Source of the DNA: Takashimella koratensis
Taxonomy: Eukaryota > Basidiomycota > Tremellomycetes > Trichosporonales > Tetragoniomycetaceae
Length of the DNA: 64,000 nt
Assembly (NCBI GenBank): GCA_003116875.1
Contig: BCKT01000015.1
Location: forward strand, 801,095 to 865,094
Direction of reading: 5' to 3'
Made by a program: the position numbers and the translations under genes. Under the pieces are notes generated by a model, which made no database searches, was not told where the DNA came from, and saw only the letters and a list, made by a program, of their open reading frames with translations. Shown here in pieces: positions 34,538 through 45,973 of the stretch (position 1 is its first letter; every line of letters begins with the position of its first letter).

Positions 34538-36994
34538 CTATGGTTCTTGGTATTCTTCGTCCTCGTCGATGTCACTCGGTGCCCGTGTCCGTCTAAACTC
34601 GACCTCCTCAGCAAGGGATTTGCTGGTACCCGTCAGTCACCATCCGCCGATGTCAAGACTTACGCCATGGCCACTTTTTCCCCGCGTTTCTTCATACACT
34701 CGATGATGAATTGGACATCTCCCATGAGACGTGCCGAATCTGAGTGTGAGCGAAGGACGACTCATTGCACCCACCCATGAAGAGTCCTTGTCGGTCCAGC
34801 CGCCGTGACTCGCGTACCAACAGTCTCGACATGCGCTCCCATAGTCTATAATGACGTCAGTAAACGAGAGCTTACTCCACCACGAGAGACGTACGCAAGA
34901 ACCAGCAAGCTAAGGTCACCAGTCTCCTGACATGTCAGTGCACATCTTTCACGTGTCAACTCACATCATCACCGAGCAGCCTGACGACACCAACCAATCG
35001 CTTGACAACTTCAAGTGCCCTCTCATTCGAATCTTCGTAGGAGTCGGTATCATACATATACATTTCGATGGTTCCGAGCATCGAGTGCTAGTATCAGTCT
35101 TGTCCATTTTGGTAGCTCACCCAAGTGGCAGCGGTGGCTGACAGCGCCCTGGCGCCTTGCTCCCCTCCAACTGCGAGCATCTCTTTTGGAACCGAGGTCA
35201 AGAACGCTTTGTATGCCTTTTCCAAACGCGCGAGCTGGACTTCTGCTTCTGGACCTTCGCGACCTCCACCCTTGTGCAACGCTCGCGTGCTCGAATGGTT
35301 GAACATGAAAGACTCGTACAGCAAAAAAACGCACTTGGCCAGTCGAGCTCTGACATTAGCAGGGATACAGAATTGACTCACGTAGCAGTGTCGTGTTGAC
35401 CGCATCCGTCGTTGCAGTGTGTCACATTCAACACGTCTTCAAGATGGGTGTCACATTTCTCCAAGTGATCGTTGGGCTAAGTGTTAGTTTGATCAAGTAC
35501 AGACTTGCATTCTCATATTCTGACCACGGACGTGGTAGAGGAGTGGTGATCGTTTTGATGTCCAAGGACGCCGGGAACTCGGTGCCCACGGCAGCACAGC
35601 GATCGAAAATGAACACCGCCCAGCTGTAGCGTCAGGATTGCTGACCACGATACCAAGAGGTGAGTAGCTCACAAGGTGTAGATCCTCTCGGCAAGTTCAA
35701 TCTGGGTGATGGTTTTACACCAGCCCAGCCAGCTGATACGATCACGGCGAGTGGTTCGAACTTTGGATGTCGCTTTGGTCGACGAGCTGCGAATATCATC
35801 CAGGCCACAGCACACTGCCAGGCTGGAAGGGTGAGCGAAATATCACGTAGATTCCATAGATGTAGACTCACTGAACTGCCTGACCGATCATGGTCCAACC
35901 CTACGACAGTCAATGCGGGACTACGCTAACGTGACTCCACTCACAAGCGGGAAGCGCCCTTTTCCCATTAACCACACTGCCAAAAGGACGGCAGCTCTAC
36001 ACGCGCACAAGGGCTTTTCATCTACGTTGATGGCTTCTTGGAAAGCTTGATGCGCAGCTACATACAGCTGTTTCTCTTCCCCTTCGGTCAAGTTGAGTGA
36101 TGAACTCGTCACCAACAGCTGCATGGGTCAGCGCATCTCATACTTGGTCGTACTGACCATAGATAGCAGAAGGCAGGGGTGAGGGCGATTATCTGCAACA
36201 GGTGACGCCAGCCGCGAATAAAACGAGGGAACGTGCATCTCCAAGCCGAAAAGATTGGAATGCAGGAAGTACAATTGATACCTGAGGGTCAGCCGTTGAT
36301 CAGGTAGACACTCACAGCTTTTCTCTTTTCGCAGGGGTGAACCACGCGGTGACTCGGGGGTCTTCAGGATCTGCGAGGACGGCCGACGGCGACGCAACTT
36401 CTAGGAAACTATTGACATCAAAGCTTTCCCAGAATTCGGCAGCCTGTGTTGTCGTCATAGGATTAGCAAGGCCTGGAAGGAGGCCCTCGTAATGAAAGTC
36501 GTTGACCAAACTGAACGATGAGCTAGTGCTGATCGACAATGGATCATGAGAGCTGGTCCCAGATTGGAAGGGATCGGTAAAGTGATCGGCTGTGGGTGGC
36601 GAAACATCGGAGAGGGCAATTCCAAGAGCCTCAGCTCCAGATTCTCGCTCCTTGGTCTTTTGCTGATTCAATCGACGTCTCTCGGATCGGGATAGTCGTA
36701 CTTTGCGCTCGGGGTAAGTGCAGCTACGCTGGTGCTTGACGCATGTTGCGCAGACAGGGCGCTCCCCAGGACATCTCTGAGGTTGTTTAGATGGGCGTCA
36801 GAAACGCTTCACTCACAATTTTACGCCCATGACACGACTGACAGGCGTGATCTCTGCAATTTATCAGCGGTGTTCAGGAGACCGAGGCGTTGCTCACCTC
36901 GGCAGTGGTGCTGGGAAGCATTTTCGTCAGCAACGGCTTTTCACAAGTCATCTTTGGACTCACGCCGAACGTAGGGCGAATCGTCGCTGGACAT
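34538..36994 (-). CDS. Zn2Cys6 fungal transcription factor, paralogue B (614 aa, 16 exons)
   Basis: Exons, minus strand: 36994-36964, 36910-36898, 36853-36817, 36776-36316, 36281-36158, 36118-35945, 35900-35872, 35822-35673, 35623-35509, 35476-35382, 35349-35121, 35087-34965, 34926-34895, 34845-34775, 34739-34664, 34622-34538. The cluster cysteines are at the same positions as in paralogue A (19, 22, 29, 36, 39, 46), in the block DHACQSCHGRK followed by RCPGERPVCATC. Fifteen of the 16 exons have exactly the lengths of paralogue A; only exon 4 is 12 nt shorter. Intron 9 uses a GC donor (GCAAGT) where A uses GT. Both copies are open throughout, so neither looks like a pseudogene. Promoter copies of the CGGCGAT..GGACACTT motif suggest auto- or cross-regulation. 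Confidence 0.92.
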
Positions 36995-38149
36995 CGTGAG
37001 ATGTATGAGGGATTTAGAGGTATGAGAAACAGCTTGCGGAAATGTTTGGAGTGGAGCAGCTCGTCACCAACAAATGCAGTGTCAACTTCGGCGATGAATG
37101 CTCGGCGATGGGACACTTCTTGGCCCAGATGGCCGGTGGGACTCCGCATTCTATGATGTGTATTTATTTTTAAGTGCAACGAGAGGTTTGGCCCTGAAGG
37201 GCCCGGTTCTGGTGATACGGCGCGGCGATATCGGACACTTATCGGTCTCGACGACAACAGATGGCACAAGAACGATTAGTCGAGCATGAGAAATGGACGA
37301 ACAGTCAACGCGAGGTGATACCCGAAGGACTATGTTGACCGGTGTCGATAAGACAATCAAAGGTGCGCCGGTCCTGAAGCTGGACGGCGAAATTGTGGGG
37401 GATGGAAGACGTTGTTGATGGTAGGTATCACCATCCCTCATAACGTGGCTCCGAACTTCTCGGTGACCTCTCGCATACTCAACACCTTTAGGGACTCAAC
37501 ATTAGGGTAGTACCACGATGACCTCACATGGCTTAGCTGTATAGTATCCGCTCTTAAGCGGTCCCCAGATTTCCGAGTTTCTTGGGAGTACTCTGACTTC
37601 TAGGCTCTTTAGCAAGTTTGGAAAGGATACAACCTGAGACCTAACCCTTCCGTCTCAACCAATGACTGCCGTCCGCATTGTCGCGTAGACATCCGCATCG
37701 AGACTATTGTAGGTCTTACGAGACCAAGTAGCGCGGTGTAGGTCAGCAAATGAACGGGTTTTGACTGGTCCCCTGAGTTTCCAGTAAACACGTTCGGAAT
37801 AACCCTGAATTGAACGGAAGTCGGCTGTTCCTCCCTAGCGATCGGGAAGTTAAGAGAGAGGTCGACAAACTAGCGCAGGCAAAAGATGGGGGCCTTGGCG
37901 GTTAGTCGGAACGGCCCCTTGGTTTCAAGTCAACATGATCTTGTACCGTCAGGGAGTGCACAGGACGACTTGTGATGACATTGTGGGCAATCGAGCTAAC
38001 CAACAATCGAGATTGAGAACCACGTTGGTCAGCGTTTGGTGCATGTCACTTGACGTGATCAGAATGCAGAAAGCTGAGGTGGTGCAGTACATAAAGGAGC
38101 ATGAGTGAGCTGCATACAACCTGCCCATCCTTCCTCCTAACTGTCAAAA
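36995..38149. promoter_or_regulatory. divergent promoter region of transcription factor B and peroxygenase, with CGG motif copies
   Basis: About 1.15 kb without a credible gene. Two motif copies related to the operator beside paralogue A lie at 37103-37125 (CGGCGATGGGACACTT core) and 37223-37245 (CGGCGATATCGGACACTT core). An ACATAAAGG TATA-like element lies about 60 bp before the peroxygenase ATG. Nothing else was recognised. Confidence 0.6.
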
Positions 38150-39685
38150 ATGATTCTCCTTCCCGTAGTCCTCGCGTTTGTTGGTGCGACTTCTGTCGCC
38201 GCGTATCCATGGATGGATCCGAACTATCGTGGCCCTCGACCCAAGGGCTTTGGTGAGTGCAATGTCTACCAGTGCTGACATGCTTCCAGACTACACGCAG
38301 CCAGTAACTAAAGAGAAGAAAGACCTTTTGGGTTTAGGCAGCACCGTCTCCGGAGTTCTCACTGGTGCCGGTGGCATCCTCGAGGGCCTCCTCGGGTCTG
38401 TCGCAAGCAGCGTCAACCCGGATGACAAGGTCCCTGATGCCAACCACCCGTTCCAAGCACCTGGGGCAACTGACCAGCGTGGGCCCTGTCCTGGCTTGAA
38501 CACTCTTGCCAACCACGGATGTAGGTACCTGCTAGGGTTTCCTTACTGATGCTGGAGACATCTCCCGAACCGGTATTGTGACCGCGGGCGAGGTCATTCA
38601 GGGCACGGCCGACGGCTTCAACATGGGTGCCGACCTCTCTAGTCTTCTGGCGTTTGTTGCCGTTGCTTTTGGTGGCAACTTGGCTACCGACACGTTCTCC
38701 ATCGGGGGCGAAGATGATCGCACTTACTCGACTGATGGAATCGGAGCGAAATCGTTTGGTCGCCAGTATGGGCTCGACGGACACTCTCGCTGCGAAGGTG
38801 ACATCTCGGCGACGCGAAAGGACTATTTCTTGAACAATGGAGGTGAGCTGAACGACCTTGACCAGAGCTCACCGCTCAGACAATCACAATGCGTACCCGG
38901 ACCGTTTCAAGCGCTTCATTGAGCTTGCCCAGCAGAACGGTAACGAGTTCAATCTTGCGGCCGCCAACGCCTTGTATGGCGAGAACGCCCAAGAGTCCCT
39001 CGCCTCTAACCCAAACCTGTTCTTCAATTCGTACACCATCATCGTTATCGTGAGTTAAAGCTTCGTCACTGATGGCTGACAGTTAGCTCGGAGAGTACCC
39101 TTTCATTCCGTACGTCATCCCATTTCATGTAGAGCACTTACCTGCAGCAACTTTATGTCGAACGGCACTTATGGTGCGGGTGGTGTTGCCAATTACGAAT
39201 CGATCTCGTCAATCTACGGCATGTCCACGGCGGAAGACGGTACAATCTGTTACGTGCCTGAACGCTTCCCGGACAACTGGTACCGTCGCTCCACTCCATA
39301 CGGCGTCATTGACCTTGTCGCCGGACTCCCTGGGACCTACTTGACTGGACCTGAGATTGTCCTCCCTAATCCGCTCAGCATCCTCGAGAACATTGCGGAA
39401 ACAGCAGACATCGGTTGTGCCTTGTACCAAGGGATCACGTCCGGTATCCCCGCTTCCCTCGCCGGTGCAACTAATGACTTCATCTCGGAGGCAGTTACGT
39501 ATCTTGAGAACAAGCTTATCCCAACCATTCCCGTAAGGTTTCAATCTTGAACCAGCTAATTTCTTCAGTCGTTGTACGGCTGCAGCCCGTCGCAACCGAG
39601 TCTTCAGGAGAACTCGACTGGTGGCGGACAATACACCTACGACACAAGCGGCGTCTCTCAGGGTTACAACAACATCTGCGCCTAA
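38150..39685 (+). CDS. secreted heme-thiolate peroxidase / unspecific peroxygenase (437 aa, 7 exons)
   Basis: Chloroperoxidase-family enzyme that uses H2O2 to oxygenate or oxidise organic substrates outside the cell. Exons: 38150-38252, 38290-38520, 38558-38842, 38880-39049, 39087-39109, 39148-39532, 39569-39685. A signal peptide (about 1-19, VVLAFVGATSVAA core) begins the protein. The heme-ligand motif is PCPGLNTLANHGY, with Cys101 as axial thiolate. The EGD motif (Glu191-Gly-Asp193, in RCEGDISATRKDYF) supplies the Mg site and acid-base Glu. Length suits the long (group II) peroxygenases. A C-terminal Cys pair (GCSPSQ and NNICA) could form the stabilising disulfide seen in long forms. The order signal peptide-PCP-EGD is diagnostic; substrate range is not predictable. 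Confidence 0.93.
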
Positions 39686-39874
39686 GACTTGAGAATGACA
39701 ATGATATGAAAGAAATGTCGCAGTTGCGGTCAGGTGATGCAGAACAAGCTTGTTGCGGCACTTTCCTTTGACACAGTAACATCTTACATTCTTCACATCC
39801 GTTGGCGAGAACTGATCAGATCCGTCGGTCGGCTTCTTAACACTACCAAATGAAGAGTCTTTCTCATTGCCATC

Positions 39875-41686
39875 CTAGTACGAGTACCTGAATTCCCTAT
39901 TCTCGAGGTCGGTTCGGTCCTCGAAAGCGTGCGCGTGCAAGTTAACACCGCCCGCTGCTTCGAGCTCGCGATTTCGTGTGTCGTTGCGTGACTTGCACAC
40001 GAGACGGATGCCGAGGAGGACAATGAGGTAGACGCCATAGAGGCCGAGGTGAATGTACAACGAATTCTTGTATCGCGGAGCCCAAGCCGACTGGAATAGT
40101 TGAGGAGCGGCGGCATTTCCTCCGGCCCACCCGACGACTGCGAATCGTTAGTGATAGCGAGATTATGCAGACCTACAGAACAGGGCATAGGCGATCGACT
40201 TTTTGGTCTGTCCAGCGATATTGCGAGACAACAGCGAATACATGCTCGGGTTGAGCGCCTGGAAGCACTGCATGAAGTAGAATGAGACCAATAAGCCACC
40301 GCGAGAGGTAGTTGTAGGCGCGACTGTGATCAGGACGACGGTGCCAGCAATGTTGACAAGGGTGTATACCATCATACACAGAACAGTTTGCTTGGTTTTG
40401 GTGCCGAGGTATCTGAATGTCAACGAAGATATCATGAAGAACTTACCCGATGAGGAAGTACAGGATCACCTGAAATACGGCAAGAGGAAGACCAAGAAGC
40501 TGAGCGTCGGCGGTACTGAAGTTGAACGCTTGGTTGATGAGGAGAGAGTTAAACGTGTTGAGACCGCCGACTACCAGACTTGCGATGGTGATCATGAGGA
40601 AAAGAAGCCAGGGAAGGGGGTCGAGAAGAGCCTCTCGAGCCTGCTCGCCTCTCCAAACTTTTTGCTTGATGCCCTGATCGTTCTTACGAACGCGCTCGAC
40701 GAAAAGAACCTTTTCGTCATCTGTGGCCCAGCGAGCCTTGGTCGGGGAGTCGGGGAGGAAGACGAGGACGATGACTAGGATGTCAGTGTAAGGCGCAACG
40801 GAGACTTACTGGCAGCAATGCCGGAGAGGATAGCAATGGTGACGGTCATCCACTGCCAGGTGTAAAGGCCTTTGGTACGGATGTTCTGTGAGCCATGGAG
40901 CTGATAGAAGCCGTACGCGAGGAGGTTGGAGATGAAGCCCGCACATGCAAACATGGCCTGCCAGATCGTGGTAATCATTGGCTGCTCCTCGACCGTGAAC
41001 CACTGCACCGTGACTGGAAGAGTTAGCTCGAGGTGTACTAAAGTGACTCACTGGCAACGAGGCAGGGGCTGAAGGACGATTCAAAGAAACCAAGCAAAGC
41101 TCGGAGGGCGAACACCGGTGCCACTTTGAGAGAGAAGGCGATGCCGAAAAGAAGCTGACGTCAGTAGGCGTTGCAAGCTTCGGGCTTACCCCTGTCCAGA
41201 CAACCATCGAGATGCCAAGCACCTTGGCGACTGGCAGTTTTCGGACGAATTGGTTGACCTGATCGTCAGCGAGAAAGCCTCCCGAGTAGCTTACCAGAGG
41301 CTCGCCAATGATAATGCCAATCCATAGGAACGTCGAGGTCAGAGCATAATCCTGTCCCACCGCGCCAACAGCCGTTTGCCAGCCCATGATGGATGACGAG
41401 CCCAACGTTCCTTTGTCCAACGACTGAGTGATGTACGCGACACACATCACGGGTAGAAGGCTTCGGTCAACAACGTACAGTCTCCTACTTACTGTTTGTA
41501 GATCTTGCGCTTCAGGCGCTTGTTCTCCTCTGGGGAGATTTGGACAGACGCATCAACGTAGTCGGCTGCCTCGCTGTCAACGACGTAGCCGATATCGCCC
41601 TTCCCAGCGTCTGCGCTAGTGTAGCCAGCGGGTCCAGGAATTGATTCGACATGCGAAACATCAAGATCCTTGTTGTCGGCTTGCAT
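39875..41686 (-). CDS. MFS allantoate/anion:cation symporter family permease (520 aa, 8 exons)
   Basis: Twelve-TM DAL5-like plasma-membrane permease for small organic acids, vitamins, ureides or dipeptides. Exons, minus strand: 41686-41493, 41460-41295, 41258-41190, 41154-41052, 41013-40810, 40774-40447, 40412-40177, 40137-39875. Seen: a hydrophilic N-terminus of about 65 residues, TM1 LLPVMCVAYITQSLDKGTLGSSSIMG, ALRALLGFFESSFSPCLV (the ACS-family TM4 signature), WFTVEEQPMITTIWQ, the large central loop with PDSPTKARW, and the C-terminal FVGWAGGNAAAPQLFQ. Upstream in-frame ATGs at 41728 and 41776 exist. The one at 41686 is preferred for its CACCAAC context, but this is uncertain. It converges on the peroxygenase gene. 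Confidence 0.9.
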
Positions 41687-41971
41687 GTTGGTGAGGTGCT
41701 GAGGTTTAGTGGTGGTGGCACAGTCCATCGACGCGAACCCCGCCTTCTTATGTCGTGGCACCCTTGGGTACCCCATGGAGAGAATTGATCTCCGCAGCCG
41801 GGCGGGCCGCGTTTCCCGCGAAGTTTTGAAAGGTCAAATGACCACGATCAACGGGCCGCCATCACCGCTGGCTTCCGCCCGAAATCACCGCGTGGGGCTT
41901 TCGCCCCGGCTAGCTAGAAAACCGGATTGCATACAACATGTGACCACATCATCTTTCATCCGCTTGGTAAA

Positions 41972-44900
41972 CTAAAACTACGCAACGTTAGCGATAGGGA
42001 TCGTACATCCACCGATCCCCACCTATATCCACTTTTATCCACAGTATGAGACTCACGGTGAAGGTCAAAAAGAATGGGTTGAGAGCGAACGGCCAAATCA
42101 AGTCTGCGAAATTCATGACACAATGGTTATTTTTGAACGACGAAAGGACCTGTTCCGCGCGGTACGGTTACTCACGACAGCCGAAGCAATAGGCGACTGG
42201 CATAATCGCGTCCCACGCGTGTACACGGTATTGAATGGGAATCACCCCAGTCGTCGTAATCGCCATCGCGATCTGGTGTCAGCCGAGGCCGTGCCGGTGA
42301 CGTACCAGGAGCAACAATGACAGGCTCAGTTGAACCCAGTATCCTTTGAGGATAGCGGGTAGCTGTTGGAAAAAGTTGGACTTCTCCACGCTTTTGGATG
42401 TCGCTGTCCAGCTGGATGGTTAGCGCTATCATCGGCAAGCACTCACGTCATGTTGTAATCAAACAGATGGGAGACCAAGACAATTCCCACGGCAAAGGAC
42501 AAACCCGAGAAGAATACTGCAAAGTAGGCTGTAGGTCAGCACGGTCAAATCTCAAACTCACGCATCCATTTGATTTGTTCGATGAGGGATGACCCAGCGT
42601 TCTTTATCTTCAAGCGATATCGGAGCACGCAAATGCTGAGGTTGCTCAGGCCCTGGAAGAGCAAGATACAGATGAAGAAGACCTGCCAGCTGTTGACATC
42701 TGCGAGAATAAGCAGCGCCCAAGAGTTGACACGTGGCTTACAGAATGTGTCTTGGGATGCAAAGACGCCGACAAGAATGAAGCTTAGAATCGAGCCAATC
42801 CAGCCGAAGCCAAGGGCATAGTACGAGAAGATATATGCGCCGATGGACCACTTAGAATGTGCAGGAATCGGGGAACTGACGAATCGACGAAAAAGCGGTG
42901 TGAAAGGTCCATGTCTCCACCAGTCCTTCAACGGGTAGAAGATGATCTCGGAACACCCCCAGGCGTACTTTTGCCAGCGAGCACGCTCGTCATTGCACGT
43001 CAGGGACACGCCTTCCTCGAACGCTGAGTCGGAATAGGTTGCCCAGCGCATTTTCCAACCTTTGGATTGGAGGGTGAGTGCGATTTGGAAGTCCTCGGAG
43101 ACATGGCATTCGGACCTGCTGTCAGCGTTGATACGTCGATTGCTTACCAGATCCTAGGTTTCTCGTCGAAGGGATCGATCTCGGCACATTCCTGCAGAGC
43201 GGACCACCGGAGGAAAGCGTTGTGTCCGACGAAAGGTGCGACGTCTCCGTTGGAAACTGTGAGAGAAATTCCGGTTTGAAGCATGTAGGTGAAAAAGGCC
43301 ATGCCGTTCTCGAAAAAGTGGTGAGCAATCTGCATGACACCGGACGCGTGCTGAATGACGGCGACTTGAGGCGAGTAATACATCTCCAACGATGCGTCCA
43401 TGAAACAGTCATCGGGGACTCGTGTGTCCGAGTCGATCATGAGGATGATTTCGCCGATTCGAAGGTTGCCGGCGGCCCACGCTTTTCCTTCCGAAAGGTC
43501 GATCGCCATTTGAAGCGCCTGGTCATATATCTGTCGCTCATCGCGCTCGTTCCACAACTCGGCGTCGATACACTCTTCGATTTGCTTCATGATCCGGAGC
43601 TCGTCCATGATGTCTTCGATCTGCCACGAGAGGGTATTGCAGAAGTTCAAATTGCCGGCTTTCTTGAACCGACCTCGACGAAGGAACCCATCCTTGCCGT
43701 GAGGCGGTCGGGCGACATAAGCGAGGTTGTTCATGTTGTAGTACTGGATGCGTCGGTTCCGCTCCTCTTCGTCCACCAGTTGAAGACCGTCGTCGCATAC
43801 GATGACGTTGACGGTTCCCCCTTGACGCTCGTAAGTGGTGATCGCCTTCTTCAAGCTGTCGATTGTGGGAATGATGACATCGTCCAAGTCTTCCTTATAT
43901 ACAGGCATCTGGACGGTGATTGGGCTGAGTCGAGTCGCAGCGTCGCGCGGGGGAGGTAGTGCTGAGTAGAACGCCGTGTTTTTATGGAACTGGGCGATGG
44001 GTCCGAGGATTTGGAACTGTCGGTCAGTGGAATCTTGGTGCTCACTCACAATTCCTGACACAATGACTGTGCACGGAAAGGCGATGATGAAGGTTAACGG
44101 AGGAAGCACAGCGCAGAGCGCAAACCTAGTCGCGTCGTGATCATAGGCATATCTGATGATAAGAGCCCCTGAACGGTCAGCTGGCTCCCCTAGCTGGGAC
44201 TCACGCAAGCCCAGACTCATGACGAGGATAGCAAGAGCAGCGGCGAGACCATTGACAATCGGGGCGATGAGGATGATTGGCCGACTCTTCCTCTCCGCCC
44301 TGACAGCCGCTTTGACAGGATCTTCGACGTCAACAAATCGAGGGGCTGGTATTGGAATACTCTCACTCGAAGTATCCTCGGCGACCTTTTCGTCGACTGA
44401 GCCGACCACCGGCAGGGTGGCACTGTAAGCCAAAGTCCCGATCGATTGCTCTGATTCGGCCGCCCAAACAAATGCAACCAGAGCTCGGTCGAGCGCGTTC
44501 GCATTCGGAATGATCTCACCGACGTCATCGGCCCAGACACACAAGACTGCTTCGTCTCGGACAAACGCAGCGTACTGGTTCTTTCGAGCTGTTCTCAAGT
44601 CCGCGATGGTGTCGAGAACTTGGATCCGAGCGTTTGCTCTGATGTACAACTCATCGAGATCGGGGTATTGGTCACTGAAGTCAGCGAACATCCAGACAGT
44701 ACTCACATGTAGTTACGGAACACAACGTCAACAGCCTTGGAGTGCATCTTGATCGCGATTTTCGCTTTGAGCTCGACGACCGCATCCTCAAAGTCGCAGA
44801 AACCCGGGTGATCGGTGGGAAATGATCGAACGGTCCCAAACTTGGAGCGGATTGACACTCCGGTAACAACTTCATCCACCCATTCGTCTGGCCCGACAGG

Positions 44901-45161
44901 AGGGTCGAACCAGCCTGTGGCCCACCCCGAGCGGTAAATCAAATCAGCCATGAGATCGAGCGCATCGAGGCTGAGATCGGAGGGCGCCTGGGAGAAATCG
45001 GGGGCTCTGACGGCTGGTTCGGCAGGTCGAATTGGTGCTTTCCAAGCCCGCGTGGGTACGACAGGCTCCTTGGTCTCTACCACCGGGGTGGAGACTTTGG
45101 CCGGAGGGACGGGAGGCAGGCTGGGCAGGAGTGCTTCACTCAAGCGTCGAAGGAAGCCCAT
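41972..45161 (-). CDS. membrane glycosyltransferase family 2, ZtGT2-like (916 aa, 11 exons)
   Basis: Processive GT2 of the fungal type related to the plant-pathogen hyphal-growth enzyme ZtGT2, likely making an extracellular polysaccharide at the plasma membrane. Exons, minus strand: 45161-44707, 44674-44205, 44168-44050, 44016-43148, 43115-42742, 42699-42562, 42516-42447, 42411-42306, 42272-42176, 42103-42057, 41977-41972. After about 320 hydrophilic residues come two TM segments (ILIAPIVNGLAAALAILV; FALCAVLPPLTFIIAFPC). The catalytic domain follows with VIVCDDG, the DxD motif MIDSDTRV, and an Arg-Trp acceptor motif (ERARWQKYAWG). Several C-terminal TMs follow, ending NPFFLTFTF. The last exon is just TTT TAG. 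A longer start at 45197 (928 aa) is possible. Confidence 0.9.
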
Positions 45162-45973
45162 TCTGTCAGTTCGTTCGGGGTTGTGTGATTTTTGCATCTC
45201 GACCGTCGCTCCTTATAGCATGCATGGTCGTGGTCGAAAAAGAGGACAGTAATGTTCACTTACCATGCCACACCCGTTTCAGTCTTCTTGGGCATGTGTA
45301 GGCCGCAGTCACAAGGTTAAACTGCACGGTACGCCCGTTACGTATGGATTTGGTAATAATCCTGGGTGAGTGATTGGTTGGAGATCACGACTTTGCATTC
45401 CAGAAAGGTGACTGTCTCGCTGGATTCGGGAGGGAGGCGTTGATAGGAACAGGGTGCATGAGATCCAGTGTTGTCCTTCTGCTAAAAGTGACAAGGCGGC
45501 GCGTGGCGCGCAACATGGTACACCCCTCATCGGTACATTCCCTACAAACGTCCCCTAGGTAGGGACGTCAGCATACGCCACATGTTCCCACTGCCAGTGC
45601 ACACACGTCACTTCAAGCCACCTGTGGCGGCCACGAGTCAGCCCACCAGAAGGTCCCAGACCAGGCACGGGGGACCGGAGATTTCGCACAACCCCTATCT
45701 GGAACTCGTTTGTTTGTTTGTGTGCTACTTTGGGTGCAAGCTGGTCCAAGCACGCGTGGCTCTACTTGCAACTCATCCTCCATCTCGGCGGAGTGTCTCA
45801 TGAGATGCCCACAAGGGATACGACTTGCCTCACCGCAGTCCCTCAAGCAACATGATAGGGACTGCGTTGCGGCGGAGGGTGGCAAGGCCGTTTGACGGAA
45901 GAGACAAGTTGTTTGCAGGAGAAGTACTCATAAGCGGCTGTTCACTGGGCCTTCGTCCCCCACCAAACCCATC
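45162..45973. promoter_or_regulatory. divergent promoter region, GT2 and GH16-like genes
   Basis: About 810 bp between divergent starts of two cell-surface polysaccharide genes. No gene, repeat or clear regulatory palindrome was recognised. The two genes could be co-regulated from here (inference). Confidence 0.45.
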
